Program-made: the position numbers and the translations under genes | Origin: Streptomyces turgidiscabies Car8 | GTDB lineage: Bacteria; Actinomycetota; Actinomycetes; Streptomycetales; Streptomycetaceae | NCBI RefSeq assembly: GCF_000331005.1 | Contig: NZ_AEJB01000013.1 | Coordinates: 1 to 47,502, forward strand | Length of the DNA stretch: 47,502 nt | Reading direction: 5' to 3' | The notes under the pieces: generated by a model | Database searches by the model: none | What the model was told of the DNA's origin: nothing | Seen by the model: the letters and a program-made list of their open reading frames with translations, nothing else | Shown here: positions 1-9,223 of the stretch, piece by piece | Layout: the number at the start of each line of letters is the position of its first letter | Numbering within the stretch: the stretch's first letter is position 1

Positions 1-124
1 AGCGTCTTGTCCGAACTGCTCGCCACCACACGTCAGTGACGTCAGCGATCACGTGTTGCGACGACCTCTGGAACTCCCCCAGCGGGCAAGGGGCGTTTCG
101 GTGGGCCTGAACCGCCGTCTCGGG

Positions 125-1756
<1,632 letters not shown>

Positions 1757-2174
1757 TCAAGTTCCGTGGCTGTACCGGTCTTTGGCGTGAGGGGCAGCCG
1801 GCGGTGCGGGGAGCGTCGAGAACTCGCCGAGCATCGTGAGGAGCAACTGGCGGGCGAGACGCATTATTTCGTCCCACGTCGGATCTGCGGCCAAGGTGTC
1901 GGCCCAGAAGCCGACGCGGCGAGGGGAATCGATTTCGCCGAGGCGACGGATGATGGCCGATGGCCTGAAGATCGGGCAGATCCCCGGGTTCGAGGACTCC
2001 GCGCTCCACGAGTCCTTCGGAGACGCGGCAGAGGAGCTCCGGCTCTTCGACGACGGACTCCGTCTCGAGCTCACGCTCGCCCATCCAGGCAAGCTGATCC
2101 TGGATGTCGGCTGCGAGGAGGGACGCGAATCGCAGCGTCAAGGTGCGCGGATGCTCGTCGTTGAGGCGGTTCAC
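1757..2174 (-). pseudogene. Conserved hypothetical protein, frameshifted
   Basis: Two overlapping minus-strand frames together read as one small protein. The first frame starts at ATG 2174 (MNRLNDEHPRTLTLRF) and is convincing down to DLPDLQAI. The continuation is in the neighbouring frame, from IRRLGEIDSPRRVGFW through ADPTWDEIMRLARQ to the TGA at 1757. The junction lies at about 1950-1962. Past the junction the first frame becomes Arg/Pro-rich shadow sequence. The joined product would be about 138 aa, acidic and mostly helical, with no signal peptide. I do not recognise a function. The defect may be a real mutation or a base-calling error. Confidence 0.6.
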
Positions 2175-2355
2175 GCACGCAGGACCGCACCTCAGGGCCG
2201 TCCCGTGATGACCGTGGCTGGAGGCCGCCGCTCGCTCACGTCCTCGTCGGCGGCGGTCATGTGCCCGGCTCCAGCCCCTCCGAGGAGAGCGTCCGCCGGG
2301 CCACGGACCCCGAGCCCACCCGGGCAGGCACTCCCCTCGGCGGAGCGGGTCGCCC

Positions 2356-3291
2356 TCAGGGGCGTTGCATCACCCGGTCCACGACACCGTGGACGGCCAG
2401 GTAGGACCACTGCTCGTACGTCGTCCCTCCCTCCCTGCGCTGGTCGCGCATACCGAGGTACTGATACGTCTTCGCGTCGAAGACCAGCACCTGCTTACGG
2501 TCCGCCCAGGGTGTGCCGGGCCCGCCGACGTACTGGATGCCGAGGCCCGTGCGTCCGTCCGCGTCCGTCCGGCCCGGCAGCAGCCTGATGCCGGGGACGG
2601 TGGCGAGTGCCTCGAACGCCGCGGAGCGCAGTCCCTTCGGCAGAACGGGCTTGCGGAGCAGGCCGGAGAGGCCGAACTGGACCATCGGCCACTCGTCGGC
2701 CCTCAGAGGCCGGTCGGGGTCCGGCTTCCTGAGGAGGCCGCGCAGCGCGATCGGCAGCTTGGCAGGGTCGGTGGGCAGTTGCTTCAGCTCCGACCACCTG
2801 TTCGGCGGCCAAATGCTCTCCCCCGGCTTGAACGGCGGGACCCAGTCGGCGTCGCCCAGCTCGCTGAGGTACGACTTCTTGGAGCCGTCGACCGAGCTCC
2901 AGCTCTCGTCGACGTATGTCCTGGTGCGGCCGCCTCCGGCCGGGGTCTCCTTGATGATCTCCTTGGAGTAGATGAACTGGTCGTCGCGCGGCGCGATCGG
3001 CTTTTCGAGCCTGCGTTCCTCGGCCGCCGCCCCTCGCAGCACGGTGGCCGCGCTCACCGGCTGGGTGCGAGGGGAGGATCCCGTGTTCTGGGCGACCACC
3101 ACGGTCGCGGTGACCGTCCCGGCGGCTACGGCGGCCACCGCGACCCGCAGCAGTGGACGGCGGCTGATGGTCATGGGGGCGGCGGGCTCCCGCATCGCCT
3201 GGTGCAGGCGGAAGCGGGCACGGGTACGGGCGGCGTCCGTGAGGGGCGGCGCGTCCGCGTCCCATTCCCTGAGGAGCTTGAGTTCGTTCAT
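2356..3291 (-). CDS. CU044_5270-family membrane protein, sigma-factor partner
   Basis: 311-aa protein. It starts with a short cytoplasmic part (MNELKLLREWDADAPPL) of the type found in membrane proteins encoded just after ECF sigma factors. One membrane segment follows at about residues 48-68 (LLRVAVAAVAAGTVTATVVV), then an extracytoplasmic domain containing FGLSGLLRKPVLPKGLRSAA and a C-terminal YLGMRDQRR stretch. The ATG overlaps the TGA of the sigma gene by 4 bp, so the two are translationally coupled. By analogy it is a candidate regulator of that sigma factor, although no zinc anti-sigma motif is visible. A fragment of a second copy of this family lies at 5894-6013. Confidence 0.8.
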   Translation of the reverse strand: MNELKLLREWDADAPPLTDAARTRARFRLHQAMREPAAPMTISRRPLLRVAVAAVAAGTVTATVVVAQNTGSSPRTQPVSAATVLRGAAAEERRLEKPIAPRDDQFIYSKEIIKETPAGGGRTRTYVDESWSSVDGSKKSYLSELGDADWVPPFKPGESIWPPNRWSELKQLPTDPAKLPIALRGLLRKPDPDRPLRADEWPMVQFGLSGLLRKPVLPKGLRSAAFEALATVPGIRLLPGRTDADGRTGLGIQYVGGPGTPWADRKQVLVFDAKTYQYLGMRDQRREGGTTYEQWSYLAVHGVVDRVMQRP

Positions 3292-3929
3292 CGCCGGAAA
3301 CCTCCATTGTCTGCTTGCCCGGATTCCTCTTGGAGAGCGGTTGGATCGGATCCGCCCAATGCCTCGCGAACCTTTCTGCGGGCCCGGTGAAGCCGCGACC
3401 GGACCGTCCCCACCGGCACGTTCAGGGCCCGCGCGACCTCCTCGTAGCCGAGGTCGGCCCAGGCGACCAGCAGGAGGACGTCCCGATGGCGGGCGGGCAA
3501 CCGGGCCAGCGCACCGGCGAGTTCACGCCCTACCGCCTGCGCGGTGACCCGCGCCGCCACCTGGTCCGCGACCGTCTCCTCGGCCCGGCCGCCGCCGGTG
3601 CTGTCCGGAGGCAGCCGTCCGAGCGCTCTCAGACGCCGGGCCTCGGCACGCCTGTGGCGGCTTATGAGGTTGGTCGCGATGCCGAACAGCCACGGACGGG
3701 CGCCGGACTGCCCCGTGTCGTACCGGAAGCGCTGCTGGAACGCGGTGGTGAAGGTCTCCGCCATCACGTCCTCGGCCGCCTCCGCACCGAGCCGGCGCGC
3801 CGCGTATCCGTGCACCGAGTCGGCATGGCGGTCGAAGAGCACGGCGAACACCTCGGGCTCGTGCCACGACCGTTCGACCACCGAGGCGTCACTCTCCTGC
3901 CCCACTCTGACGTCTGGCTCGACGGTCAT
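3288..3929 (-). CDS. ECF-type RNA polymerase sigma factor
   Basis: 213-aa sigma-70 family factor lacking region 1. Region 2 runs through FAVLFDRHADSVHGYAARRL, AAEDVMAETF and ARPWLFGIATNLI. Region 4 has ALARLPARHRDVLLL and the helix-turn-helix YEEVARALNVPVGTVRSRLHRA, which contacts the -35 element. I chose ATG 3929 because it has an AAAGGAG ribosome site 8 bases upstream. The gene is coupled by an ATGA overlap to the CU044_5270-type membrane protein. A GGAACC-N16-CGAAGT sequence 53-80 bp upstream suggests autoregulation. Confidence 0.9.
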   Translation of the reverse strand: MTVEPDVRVGQESDASVVERSWHEPEVFAVLFDRHADSVHGYAARRLGAEAAEDVMAETFTTAFQQRFRYDTGQSGARPWLFGIATNLISRHRRAEARRLRALGRLPPDSTGGGRAEETVADQVAARVTAQAVGRELAGALARLPARHRDVLLLVAWADLGYEEVARALNVPVGTVRSRLHRARRKVREALGGSDPTALQEESGQADNGGFRR

Positions 3930-3981
3930 CGGGGCTCCTTTCGTCGGTTCGATCGCGCTGAAGTCCTGTGCATTCACCAGT

Positions 3982-4009
3982 ACTTCGCCGTTCGCCGGAA
4001 TCCGGTTCC
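3982..4009 (-). promoter_or_regulatory. Candidate ECF-type promoter of the sigma-factor gene
   Basis: Read on the minus strand, GGAACC (4009-4004) is followed by 16 bases and then CGAAGT (3987-3982). A GGAAC -35 element with about this spacing is characteristic of promoters used by ECF sigma factors. It lies in the leader of the sigma gene, so the factor may activate itself. This is inference from motif and position only. Confidence 0.4.
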
Positions 4010-4196
4010 CCACGTCGTGACCGCGCGGGCCCGAGCGGCCGCAGGTCCTGTCGAATTCGGTCGCACCGGGATCCCGGCCGCGAGAACATCACGAATTGTG
4101 CGCGCTCATCCGCACGCCGCTGGAGCCCGGGGAAAGGGACCTCACAGGCCGAGCCGCACGATCACGCCGGGCTCGTGGGAGCAGACGAGGAGTGCC

Positions 4197-4319
4197 ATGC
4201 GGCTGGTGCCGGCCCACTACGCCCTCGAAGAAGGCCGGATACTGGTGGCCGAGAGGTCGGACGGCGGGCCCGTCGCGGCTGCCGTGGTCGCGATGTCCCC
4301 TGCCGTGGGGACCAGTTGA
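4197..4319 (+). CDS. Possible 40-aa hypothetical protein
   Basis: A short open frame starts at an ATG preceded by GAGGAG at good spacing and encodes MRLVPAHYALEEGRILVAER followed by an alanine/valine-rich tail ending in SPAVGTS. Composition is plausible for a coding sequence, but there is no recognisable domain. It lies in the roughly 600-bp interval between the sigma-factor and GntR genes. It could be a remnant or chance frame. Confidence 0.3.
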   Translation: MRLVPAHYALEEGRILVAERSDGGPVAAAVVAMSPAVGTS

Positions 4320-4540
4320 GGGCCCTCGGGTTCCGCAGCCCGAACGAGGTCCCCCTCGGACCGGGCGCACGGGCGGTTGACGGCCCGTCACACAGCAGGC
4401 GGGGCAGGCCGGTTGAGCGCCTGAGAGGGACTTGTCACCGATCTTCTCGCGGTGGCTCGGTGGCTCGGTGGCGGCATCGCCCGAATCGCCCGAGGGTGTC
4501 GCGGGCTTCGTGTCAAGGATTGCCCTGTACCTCTACAGCC

Positions 4541-5002
4541 CTATGCCGTACGGCGAGTTACGCCGACGCCGGCCGTCTTGGGGCCGCCCGTTCTGCCGGC
4601 GGCGGGGGCCGGTGGGGAGGTGGGGCCGGGGTCCAGGGCGTCGCGGACGGCGGTCAGGATGTCCTCGGTGTCGGCGCCGAGGGCGCGGGCGGCAGAGGTG
4701 AAGTCCCTTGCCAGGGTGGTGAGTTGGTCGGCATCGTGGGTGTGTGGGCCGGACGGGAGCGCCGCCACCCGGGTCCCCGCGCCCCGGCGGGTGCGGATCA
4801 ACTCGGCGGCCTCCAGCTCGCGGTAGGCGCGGGCCACGGTGCCGGGGGCCAGGTCGAGGTCGGTGGCGAGCTGGCGCACGGTCGGCAGACGTTCGCCCGC
4901 TGCCAGTCGGCCGGTGCGGATCAGCGCGGCCAGTTGGGCGCGGATCTGCTCGTACGGCGGTACCTGGCTGGTGGTGTCGACACGCACAGCGGGGTCACTC
5001 AT
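4541..5002 (-). CDS. GntR-family transcriptional regulator, YtrA-like
   Basis: 153-aa repressor. The N-terminal winged helix spans about residues 15-85: VPPYEQIRAQLAALIRTGRL, LPTVRQLATDLDLAPGTVAR and AYRELEAAELIRTRRGAGTR. A short helical C-terminal tail of about 60 residues replaces the large effector domain of most GntR proteins, which is the hallmark of the YtrA subfamily. It is the second gene of an operon and its start overlaps the end of the six-TM protein gene by 8 bp. The two 28-bp palindromes upstream of that operon are probably its operators, giving negative autoregulation. Confidence 0.9.
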   Translation of the reverse strand: MSDPAVRVDTTSQVPPYEQIRAQLAALIRTGRLAAGERLPTVRQLATDLDLAPGTVARAYRELEAAELIRTRRGAGTRVAALPSGPHTHDADQLTTLARDFTSAARALGADTEDILTAVRDALDPGPTSPPAPAAGRTGGPKTAGVGVTRRTA

Positions 5003-5789
5003 CGTCGAAGTCCCCCTCGCCGACCGCCTCGTCGTCGACCGCCCGGGGTGCCACCACGGTGACCAGCGACCATCCGAAGGTGAACAGGCCGAGAAGGCTC
5101 AGCGGGCTGATCACCATGATGGTCGCGGCGCCCAGCGGACCTGTGCAGGTCTCCTCGGTGAGCGCGACGAAGATCATCACCGTGACGAGCAGCATCTGGC
5201 TCGACACCAGCAGCCCCCAGGCCCCGGTGATCGCCCAGGCGCGGTCGCGGCGCTGCTGGTCGTCGCCCTGACCGTGAGCGATTCGGCGCAGGGCCCATAC
5301 GCACACGGGGGTTCCGACCGCGAGGGCGGCGAACATGGGGCCGCTGTAGTAGAGGCCGGGCCAAGGGCCGAGGGAGGTGCGTATCCCTTCGCAGGTGACC
5401 GTGATGACACGCCCCGCTCTGTCTGCGGTGCCGAAGTCGGCGGAGGCCGTGACCGCGCCGATCACCAGCAGGGCGACGAGGGACACCGCCTGCAGGACAA
5501 GCAACGGCGCCATACGGGGCGGTACTTGGTCCCGGACCAGGCGCGGGGCGAGACTCGCGGTGCGAACCGCTTCCTGGGGACGCAGGGTCAGAGCGTCGCC
5601 GAGCAGTACACCGCCCACCGCGCACAGACCGAAGGCGGTGATGGCGAACACGAGGGGCATCGCGATGTCGCTGCTGTCCATCTCGACCAACTGCTGTGCG
5701 ACCACGATCCCGATCGCCAGACCGGACCACCGGGCGTAGTACTCGGCGTGGTCGAGAAACCGGGCCTGGAGCGGGACGGTGTCGAGCAT
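4995..5789 (-). CDS. Six-TM integral membrane protein, co-transcribed with GntR regulator
   Basis: About 264 aa with roughly six hydrophobic segments, for example LAIGIVVAQQLV, IAMPLVFAITAFGLCAVGG, PLLVLQAVSLVALLVIGAV, MFAALAVGTPVCVWAL, WGLLVSSQMLLVTVMIFVAL and VISPLSLLGLFTFGWSLVTV. No enzyme motif is visible and I do not recognise the family. YtrA-type regulators usually control ABC transporters, but no ATPase is encoded here. I chose ATG 5789 because GGGGGGA lies 7 bases upstream; an in-frame ATG at 5810 sits inside an operator palindrome and has no ribosome site. Confidence 0.8.
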   Translation of the reverse strand: MLDTVPLQARFLDHAEYYARWSGLAIGIVVAQQLVEMDSSDIAMPLVFAITAFGLCAVGGVLLGDALTLRPQEAVRTASLAPRLVRDQVPPRMAPLLVLQAVSLVALLVIGAVTASADFGTADRAGRVITVTCEGIRTSLGPWPGLYYSGPMFAALAVGTPVCVWALRRIAHGQGDDQQRRDRAWAITGAWGLLVSSQMLLVTVMIFVALTEETCTGPLGAATIMVISPLSLLGLFTFGWSLVTVVAPRAVDDEAVGEGDFDDE

Positions 5790-5808
5790 ATGGAGATCCC
5801 CCCAGATC

Positions 5809-5836
5809 ATCTTGTATCAAGCGGTGGGTACAAGAT
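5809..5836. promoter_or_regulatory. Operator 1, 28-bp palindrome
   Basis: Arms ATCTTGTATC and GGTACAAGAT match as inverted repeats at 9 of 10 positions with an 8-bp centre. It is one of two near-identical sites whose centres are exactly 40 bp apart, about four helical turns. It is just upstream of the six-TM protein start and is the probable GntR (YtrA-like) binding site. Confidence 0.7.
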
Positions 5837-5848
5837 GCCCTGGCCGGG

Positions 5849-5876
5849 ATCTTGTGTCAAATGCTCGATACAAGAT
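5849..5876. promoter_or_regulatory. Operator 2, 28-bp palindrome containing a TTGACA -35 element
   Basis: Arms ATCTTGTGTC and GATACAAGAT match at 9 of 10 positions with an 8-bp centre. On the minus strand TTGACA (5860-5855) lies inside the site and would serve as the -35 element for the operon below. A bound repressor would therefore block polymerase. The -10 element is weak (CATCTT about 17 bp downstream). Confidence 0.65.
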
Positions 5877-6350
5877 GACGCGTGGAGAGGCGGCTACCGC
5901 CCGTCTGCCATCAGTATCTTGACGCCGGGGATGCCGGCGAGGGCCTCGAACGCCGCCCGGCGTAGTCCCTTCGGCAGAACGGGGGTGCGGAGCAGGCCGG
6001 ACAGGCCTCGTCCGTTTCTTGTGGTTCGTGAGGTTCTTACGGTTCTTGTGGATCGTCTCGCTTCCCGGAGGGGGGATGGGCTTTCGGTCGGATGTGGTGT
6101 GGTGCGGGGTGAGGCCGGAGTGTCGGGTGGGGCGCCAGTGCGTTCAGGGCGCGTCGCCATGGGCGGTTCGGTGCTCGGCTGGGCAGCGCCCAACTACCCA
6201 TGTCATCAGAGAAGTTGGCCAATACGGGGTCATACGAATCGATACCCGAGTGGCGCGTCTGGCTGCCGGGTCAGAGCCCCTGGTCTGCTGTACGCGGTCA
6301 AGTCATGACTCGCATCGGCGGGCAGGCCGGCAGGGGAAGGTACAGACCAG
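5877..6350. other. Intergenic region
   Basis: Apart from the CU044_5270 remnant I see no coding sequence. The DNA from about 6020 to 6090 is less GC-rich than its surroundings, with repeated GGTTCTT/GGTTCGT words. The last 150 bp presumably carry the promoter of the downstream secreted protein, but I cannot place a convincing -35/-10 pair. Confidence 0.5.
5894..6013 (-). pseudogene. Remnant of a CU044_5270-family gene
   Basis: The 39 residues before the stop at 5894 (LSGLLRTPVLPKGLRRAAFE, then ALAGIPGVKIL) closely match the middle of the 311-aa protein encoded at 2356-3291 (LSGLLRKPVLPKGLRSAAFE, ALATVPGIRLL). The DNA is also alike: TAGTCCCTTCGGCAGAACGG here against CAGTCCCTTCGGCAGAACGG near 2630. 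Neither the N-terminal membrane part nor the C-terminal end is present. It is a decayed paralogue or a partial duplication. Confidence 0.7.
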
Positions 6351-6821
6351 ATGAACCCGATGAAACGCCTAGGCGCGGCAATCTCCGTGAGCATCCTGAT
6401 GCTCGGCGCGCTGCTGGGGATGACGAGCACGTCCGCCGCAGCGCAAGGCAGGGGACTGGCGGAGGTGAACAGCACCGTCGCTTCGGTGATGGGCGCGGAC
6501 GTCGCGGCCAGGGGCCGTCAGATCAACGCGACGACCATGGACTACAAGGGTTTCACCGCGACCAAGGCTGTGCCCGGCGCACAGCTGACCTGCCGCTACC
6601 AGTACCTGTGCATGGAAGTACGGGGCACGGTGTTCAACTACTACACGTGCCAGCTGTGGACTGTTTCCAACTGGTACGGCACCGGGCCCTGGATCAACAA
6701 CCAGACTCCTGGGACGGTTGCTCGGTTCTACGGGCAGAGCGGCAACCAGCTGTGGACTTCGACCGCGTACAGCTCCGGAACGGCGGACTGGGCTCCGGTG
6801 TGGTCGCTGCGTCCTTGCTGA
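6351..6821 (+). CDS. Small secreted hypothetical protein
   Basis: 156 aa with a clear signal peptide (MNPMKRLGAAISVSILMLGA, cleavage probably after TSAAA near residue 31). The mature part is about 125 aa and Trp/Tyr-rich, with four cysteines (TCRYQYLC, TCQLW and the C-terminal SLRPC) that could form two disulfides. A GGGGAAGG ribosome site precedes the ATG. The CRYQYLC pattern loosely recalls the CR.GYAC start of I36-type secreted proteins such as the one at 7061, but I cannot assign the family. A 15-bp tandem repeat begins at the stop codon. Confidence 0.8.
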   Translation: MNPMKRLGAAISVSILMLGALLGMTSTSAAAQGRGLAEVNSTVASVMGADVAARGRQINATTMDYKGFTATKAVPGAQLTCRYQYLCMEVRGTVFNYYTCQLWTVSNWYGTGPWINNQTPGTVARFYGQSGNQLWTSTAYSSGTADWAPVWSLRPC

Positions 6822-6880
6822 CCCGGATCGGCCGGACCCGGATCGCACACACCCGGATCGCACACACCCGGATCGGATAG
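6821..6880 (+). repeat. 15-bp tandem repeat, four units
   Basis: Units begin at 6821, 6836, 6851 and 6866, each with the core ACCCGGATCG. The two middle units are identical (ACCCGGATCGCACAC). The array starts on the last base of the stop codon of the secreted protein gene and ends just before a terminator-like hairpin. Confidence 0.85.
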
Positions 6881-6896
6881 TCGAACCACGGCACAG

Positions 6897-6924
6897 GGCT
6901 CGCACTCTGGACAGGGTGCGAGCC
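6897..6924 (+). terminator. Factor-independent-type hairpin
   Basis: GGCTCGCAC and GTGCGAGCC form a perfect 9-bp stem with a 10-base loop, 76 bp after the stop of the secreted protein gene. There is no long T tract, which is usual for Streptomyces terminators. Confidence 0.7.
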
Positions 6925-7060
6925 TTCCGCTCTGCGGAGGCACCCCCAGCACCGAGAGCCCGTGGCCTTGCCTTGCCGTGGCGTTGCGTGGCGTGACCAA
7001 GGCGACGACGGGCAGCGGCGCGGCACCGCGCCGGTGCCGCGCCGCGTCTTCAGGTCTGGG

Positions 7061-7651
7061 CTAGGGATACAACTGGATCACATCGGCTCGGTCGTTGGCG
7101 CTCACCTGGGCCTCGGCATACCCGCCAGGCCCACCGAAGATCCACTCCAGTTGGCTGCTGCCGCCCGAGCTGACCCAGTCCTTGGCGACCATCCAGGCCC
7201 CTCCGGTCTGGTTGTTGAAGAAGGAGCTGACCTGGTCCCGCCAGCTACCGCCGCTGGGCAGGGCGTAGCCGGCGAGTTCGTAGGAGCCGTAGTTGTAGAA
7301 GTCCAGGCGGTAGCCGCCGTAGTTGCCGTGTTGCCACACACAGGCGTAACCGGCCCGGCAGTCGCTCATACCGGCGGCCGCGCGGGTGGACGGCAGGACG
7401 GTCATCTCCACGCCCGGCTCCAGCCGCACCCGGTCCTTCGCCACCCGCTCGGCGCCCTCGTTGTGCCGAAGCAGGCCCGCGATCTCCCGCTCCATCCTGG
7501 CGTCCGCCGTCCGCGCGGACGAGGTGGTCTGTGTCGGCGCGGCGACCGATGGCGAGGCGAGAGCCGTCGTGAGCACGGATGCGGCTACCAGGCCGAGTGC
7601 GAGCGAGGCGCATCGCGCGCTCAACGACTTCCGCGAATGCAGTGGATTCAT
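7061..7651 (-). CDS. Secreted peptidase-inhibitor I36-like protein
   Basis: 196 aa with a signal peptide (about 1-38, ending SPSVAA), a linker helix (ARMEREIAGLLRHNEGAERV) and a compact C-terminal domain. The start of that domain, DCRAGYACVWQHGNYGGYRL, followed by aromatic/Gly-rich sequence and VSSFFNNQTGG, matches the beta/gamma-crystallin-like fold of the I36 family, whose founder is the Streptomyces metalloprotease inhibitor SMPI. Two cysteines in C-x5-C spacing are present. The ATG has an AAAGGAG ribosome site. Activity as an inhibitor is inferred from family only. Confidence 0.85.
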   Translation of the reverse strand: MNPLHSRKSLSARCASLALGLVAASVLTTALASPSVAAPTQTTSSARTADARMEREIAGLLRHNEGAERVAKDRVRLEPGVEMTVLPSTRAAAGMSDCRAGYACVWQHGNYGGYRLDFYNYGSYELAGYALPSGGSWRDQVSSFFNNQTGGAWMVAKDWVSSGGSSQLEWIFGGPGGYAEAQVSANDRADVIQLYP

Positions 7652-8192
7652 GCGTTCTCTCCTTTGGACGCGGTCAGCGCAACGAACAAGCCAAGTACGG
7701 CTTTGCGCACTATGTCCTCCTGTGCTTTCCGGGATCCGGTGCCGCTTGATGCGGTCACTGGTTCACATGCGCGAGACAGAGGCCTGGTTGGAGAGGAGCT
7801 GTGTCGACTCTGTCGACCTGGAACCTACGACGTACTCGGTTGACTGCGTCCTGACACCTGTCAGGTTGTGATGCCGGCGTTCAAGAGGAGGAGAGGAAGA
7901 GAGGGAGGGAGGAGCAATGCTCAACTCGTCGCCCTCGTCCGCGCCGGAGCCCGCTTCGCGCAGCGGGATGCGGCTGGTGCGCCCCCAGGGCAGTGGCCAG
8001 AGCCGGCGCGTGATGCCCGGGGTGTGTCCGTCGAAGGGCAGCCGGACGGACAGGGTCGACACGGTCAGCGGATAGCGGACGGCGGCTCACTCACCCCGTT
8101 GGGAGTCGTCCCGACCGGGAGTGTGACCGGTGAAGGCCCGTTGATCGGCACCGTCGCGGCGACGACCCATGGAGGACGCCCTGCGTCCGGGC
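7652..8192. other. Intergenic region with a possible short minus-strand frame and a palindrome
   Basis: No convincing gene. A minus-strand frame starting at GTG 8062 gives STLSVRLPFDGHTPGITRR, WPLPWGRTSRIPLREAGSG and then serine-rich sequence to 7763. The first 50 residues look protein-like but no ribosome site or family is evident, so it may be a degraded gene. CTGACA-CC-TGTCAG at 7851-7864 is a perfect inverted repeat that could be an operator. Confidence 0.4.
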
Positions 8193-8549
8193 TCAGCTCG
8201 ACAGCAGGGCGATGGCGATGACCACCGCGATCATCAGCACCACGCAGCCGCAGGTGGTCAGCGCGTCGCGCCGGGCGCCCCTGGCTCCCTCCTCGGTGTC
8301 CGACCGCCAGAACGGGTCGAGGACCACCTCGCCGGACTCGAGTGCCGCCACCACCCGCTGGACCTCCGCGTAGGAGTACACCGTGTACGTGGTCGCGCCC
8401 AGGGTTCCGTAACTCTGCTGCTCCCTGGTCCCCACCCCGTGGGCGGAGGCCACCTTCGGCACATACTTCCGTCTGACCGTCCAGAGAGCGGCGGCCCTGT
8501 CGGCCTTCACCCAACTGAGGCCCGGGGGCGGCACTTCCGGCGTGGTCAT
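8193..8549 (-). CDS. Hypothetical protein with C-terminal membrane anchor
   Basis: About 118 aa. The soluble part begins TTPEVPPPGLSWVKADRAAA and contains VASAHGVGTREQQSYGTLGA and YAEVQRVVAALESGEVVLDP. A single C-terminal hydrophobic segment (TTCGCVVLMIAVVIAIALLS) ends the protein, so it is probably tail-anchored with the bulk in the cytoplasm. Start choice is uncertain: ATG 8549 or ATG 8558 are both in frame and neither has a strong ribosome site. I do not recognise the family. Confidence 0.65.
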   Translation of the reverse strand: MTTPEVPPPGLSWVKADRAAALWTVRRKYVPKVASAHGVGTREQQSYGTLGATTYTVYSYAEVQRVVAALESGEVVLDPFWRSDTEEGARGARRDALTTCGCVVLMIAVVIAIALLSS

Positions 8550-8702
8550 GCCCACCATGGTGCCGCTGAGGGCGACACGGGACAAGACGTCACCAACCAG
8601 CGGATCGCGGCTCTCCCGGACGACTGTCGAGCTCTCGTGGTTTTTCCGGCCCCGGGGAGGGCTACCAAGACCGAGACGGTCACAAGTTCCGCCGGACAGG
8701 CC

Positions 8703-8927
8703 CTAGTCGCGCTGAGCGGCGAACAGTTCCAGGTGTGCGCAGACGGGGCAACGGTAGGCGTCGATCTGCCAGTGAGGGCGCCCCATTCTCTTCGCGTTGC
8801 CCAGCGGGCCTCGCTGGAGGGCGCCTTCGATCCACCGCGCGAACCCGCGAGAGCCTTGTCCGGAGTCCTCGACGAAGCCCGGTTCCAGCCCCACGGCACC
8901 GCATTGAGTGCACCGTATGTTGTTCAT
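8703..8927 (-). CDS. Small zinc-ribbon protein
   Basis: 74 aa. Two CxxC pairs (RCTQCG at the N-terminus and RCPVCAHLE near the C-terminus) are spaced like a zinc ribbon, and the middle RGFARWIEGALQRGPLGNAK is basic. The ATG is preceded by GGAGG at optimal distance, which fixes the start. The role is unknown; such proteins often bind nucleic acid or only stabilise a small fold. Confidence 0.75.
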   Translation of the reverse strand: MNNIRCTQCGAVGLEPGFVEDSGQGSRGFARWIEGALQRGPLGNAKRMGRPHWQIDAYRCPVCAHLELFAAQRD

Positions 8928-9223
8928 CGGGTACCTCCGAGGAAATCCCCGGCGCTCATGCCGGGGAGGAATCGAACTCCTGCGGAGCAGGCTAAACGGC
9001 GGGACAGCGGGCCAGGCACGGGGGGGTTGCCCGCCGGTCGGTCGGCTGGTCAGCCGGTCGACGGGTCGGTAAAGGCACCGGCAAAGAAGCCTCACAGCAA
9101 GGCCGCCCGGAGAAAAGAGAGTTCGTTACGGCAGAGCCATGATCACGTCACGCCGGCGATCGACGAGCGAGTCATTCTCCCGTTCAGTCATCAGTTCTTC
9201 CCCCACGGACGAAAGACAGGACA
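8928..9223. other. Divergent intergenic region with hairpin
   Basis: No gene is visible. CCCCGGC and GCCGGGG at 8947-8966 form a perfect 7-bp stem with a 6-base loop, in the leader of the zinc-ribbon gene. Minus-strand GTTCGATTC nearby resembles a tRNA T-loop, but the flanking bases do not pair as a T-arm. The remainder presumably contains the promoters of the two divergent genes. Confidence 0.45.

Noticed and set aside
7763..8062. Minus-strand open frame from GTG 8062
   Set aside because: The first 50 residues look plausible but there is no ribosome site, no recognisable family and a Ser-rich tail. Mentioned only in the intergenic entry.
8947..8990. tRNA-like GTTCGATTC on the minus strand next to a GC hairpin
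   Set aside because: Flanking bases do not form a T-arm, and no anticodon arm, D-arm or acceptor stem is present. At most it is a chance match or an old fragment.
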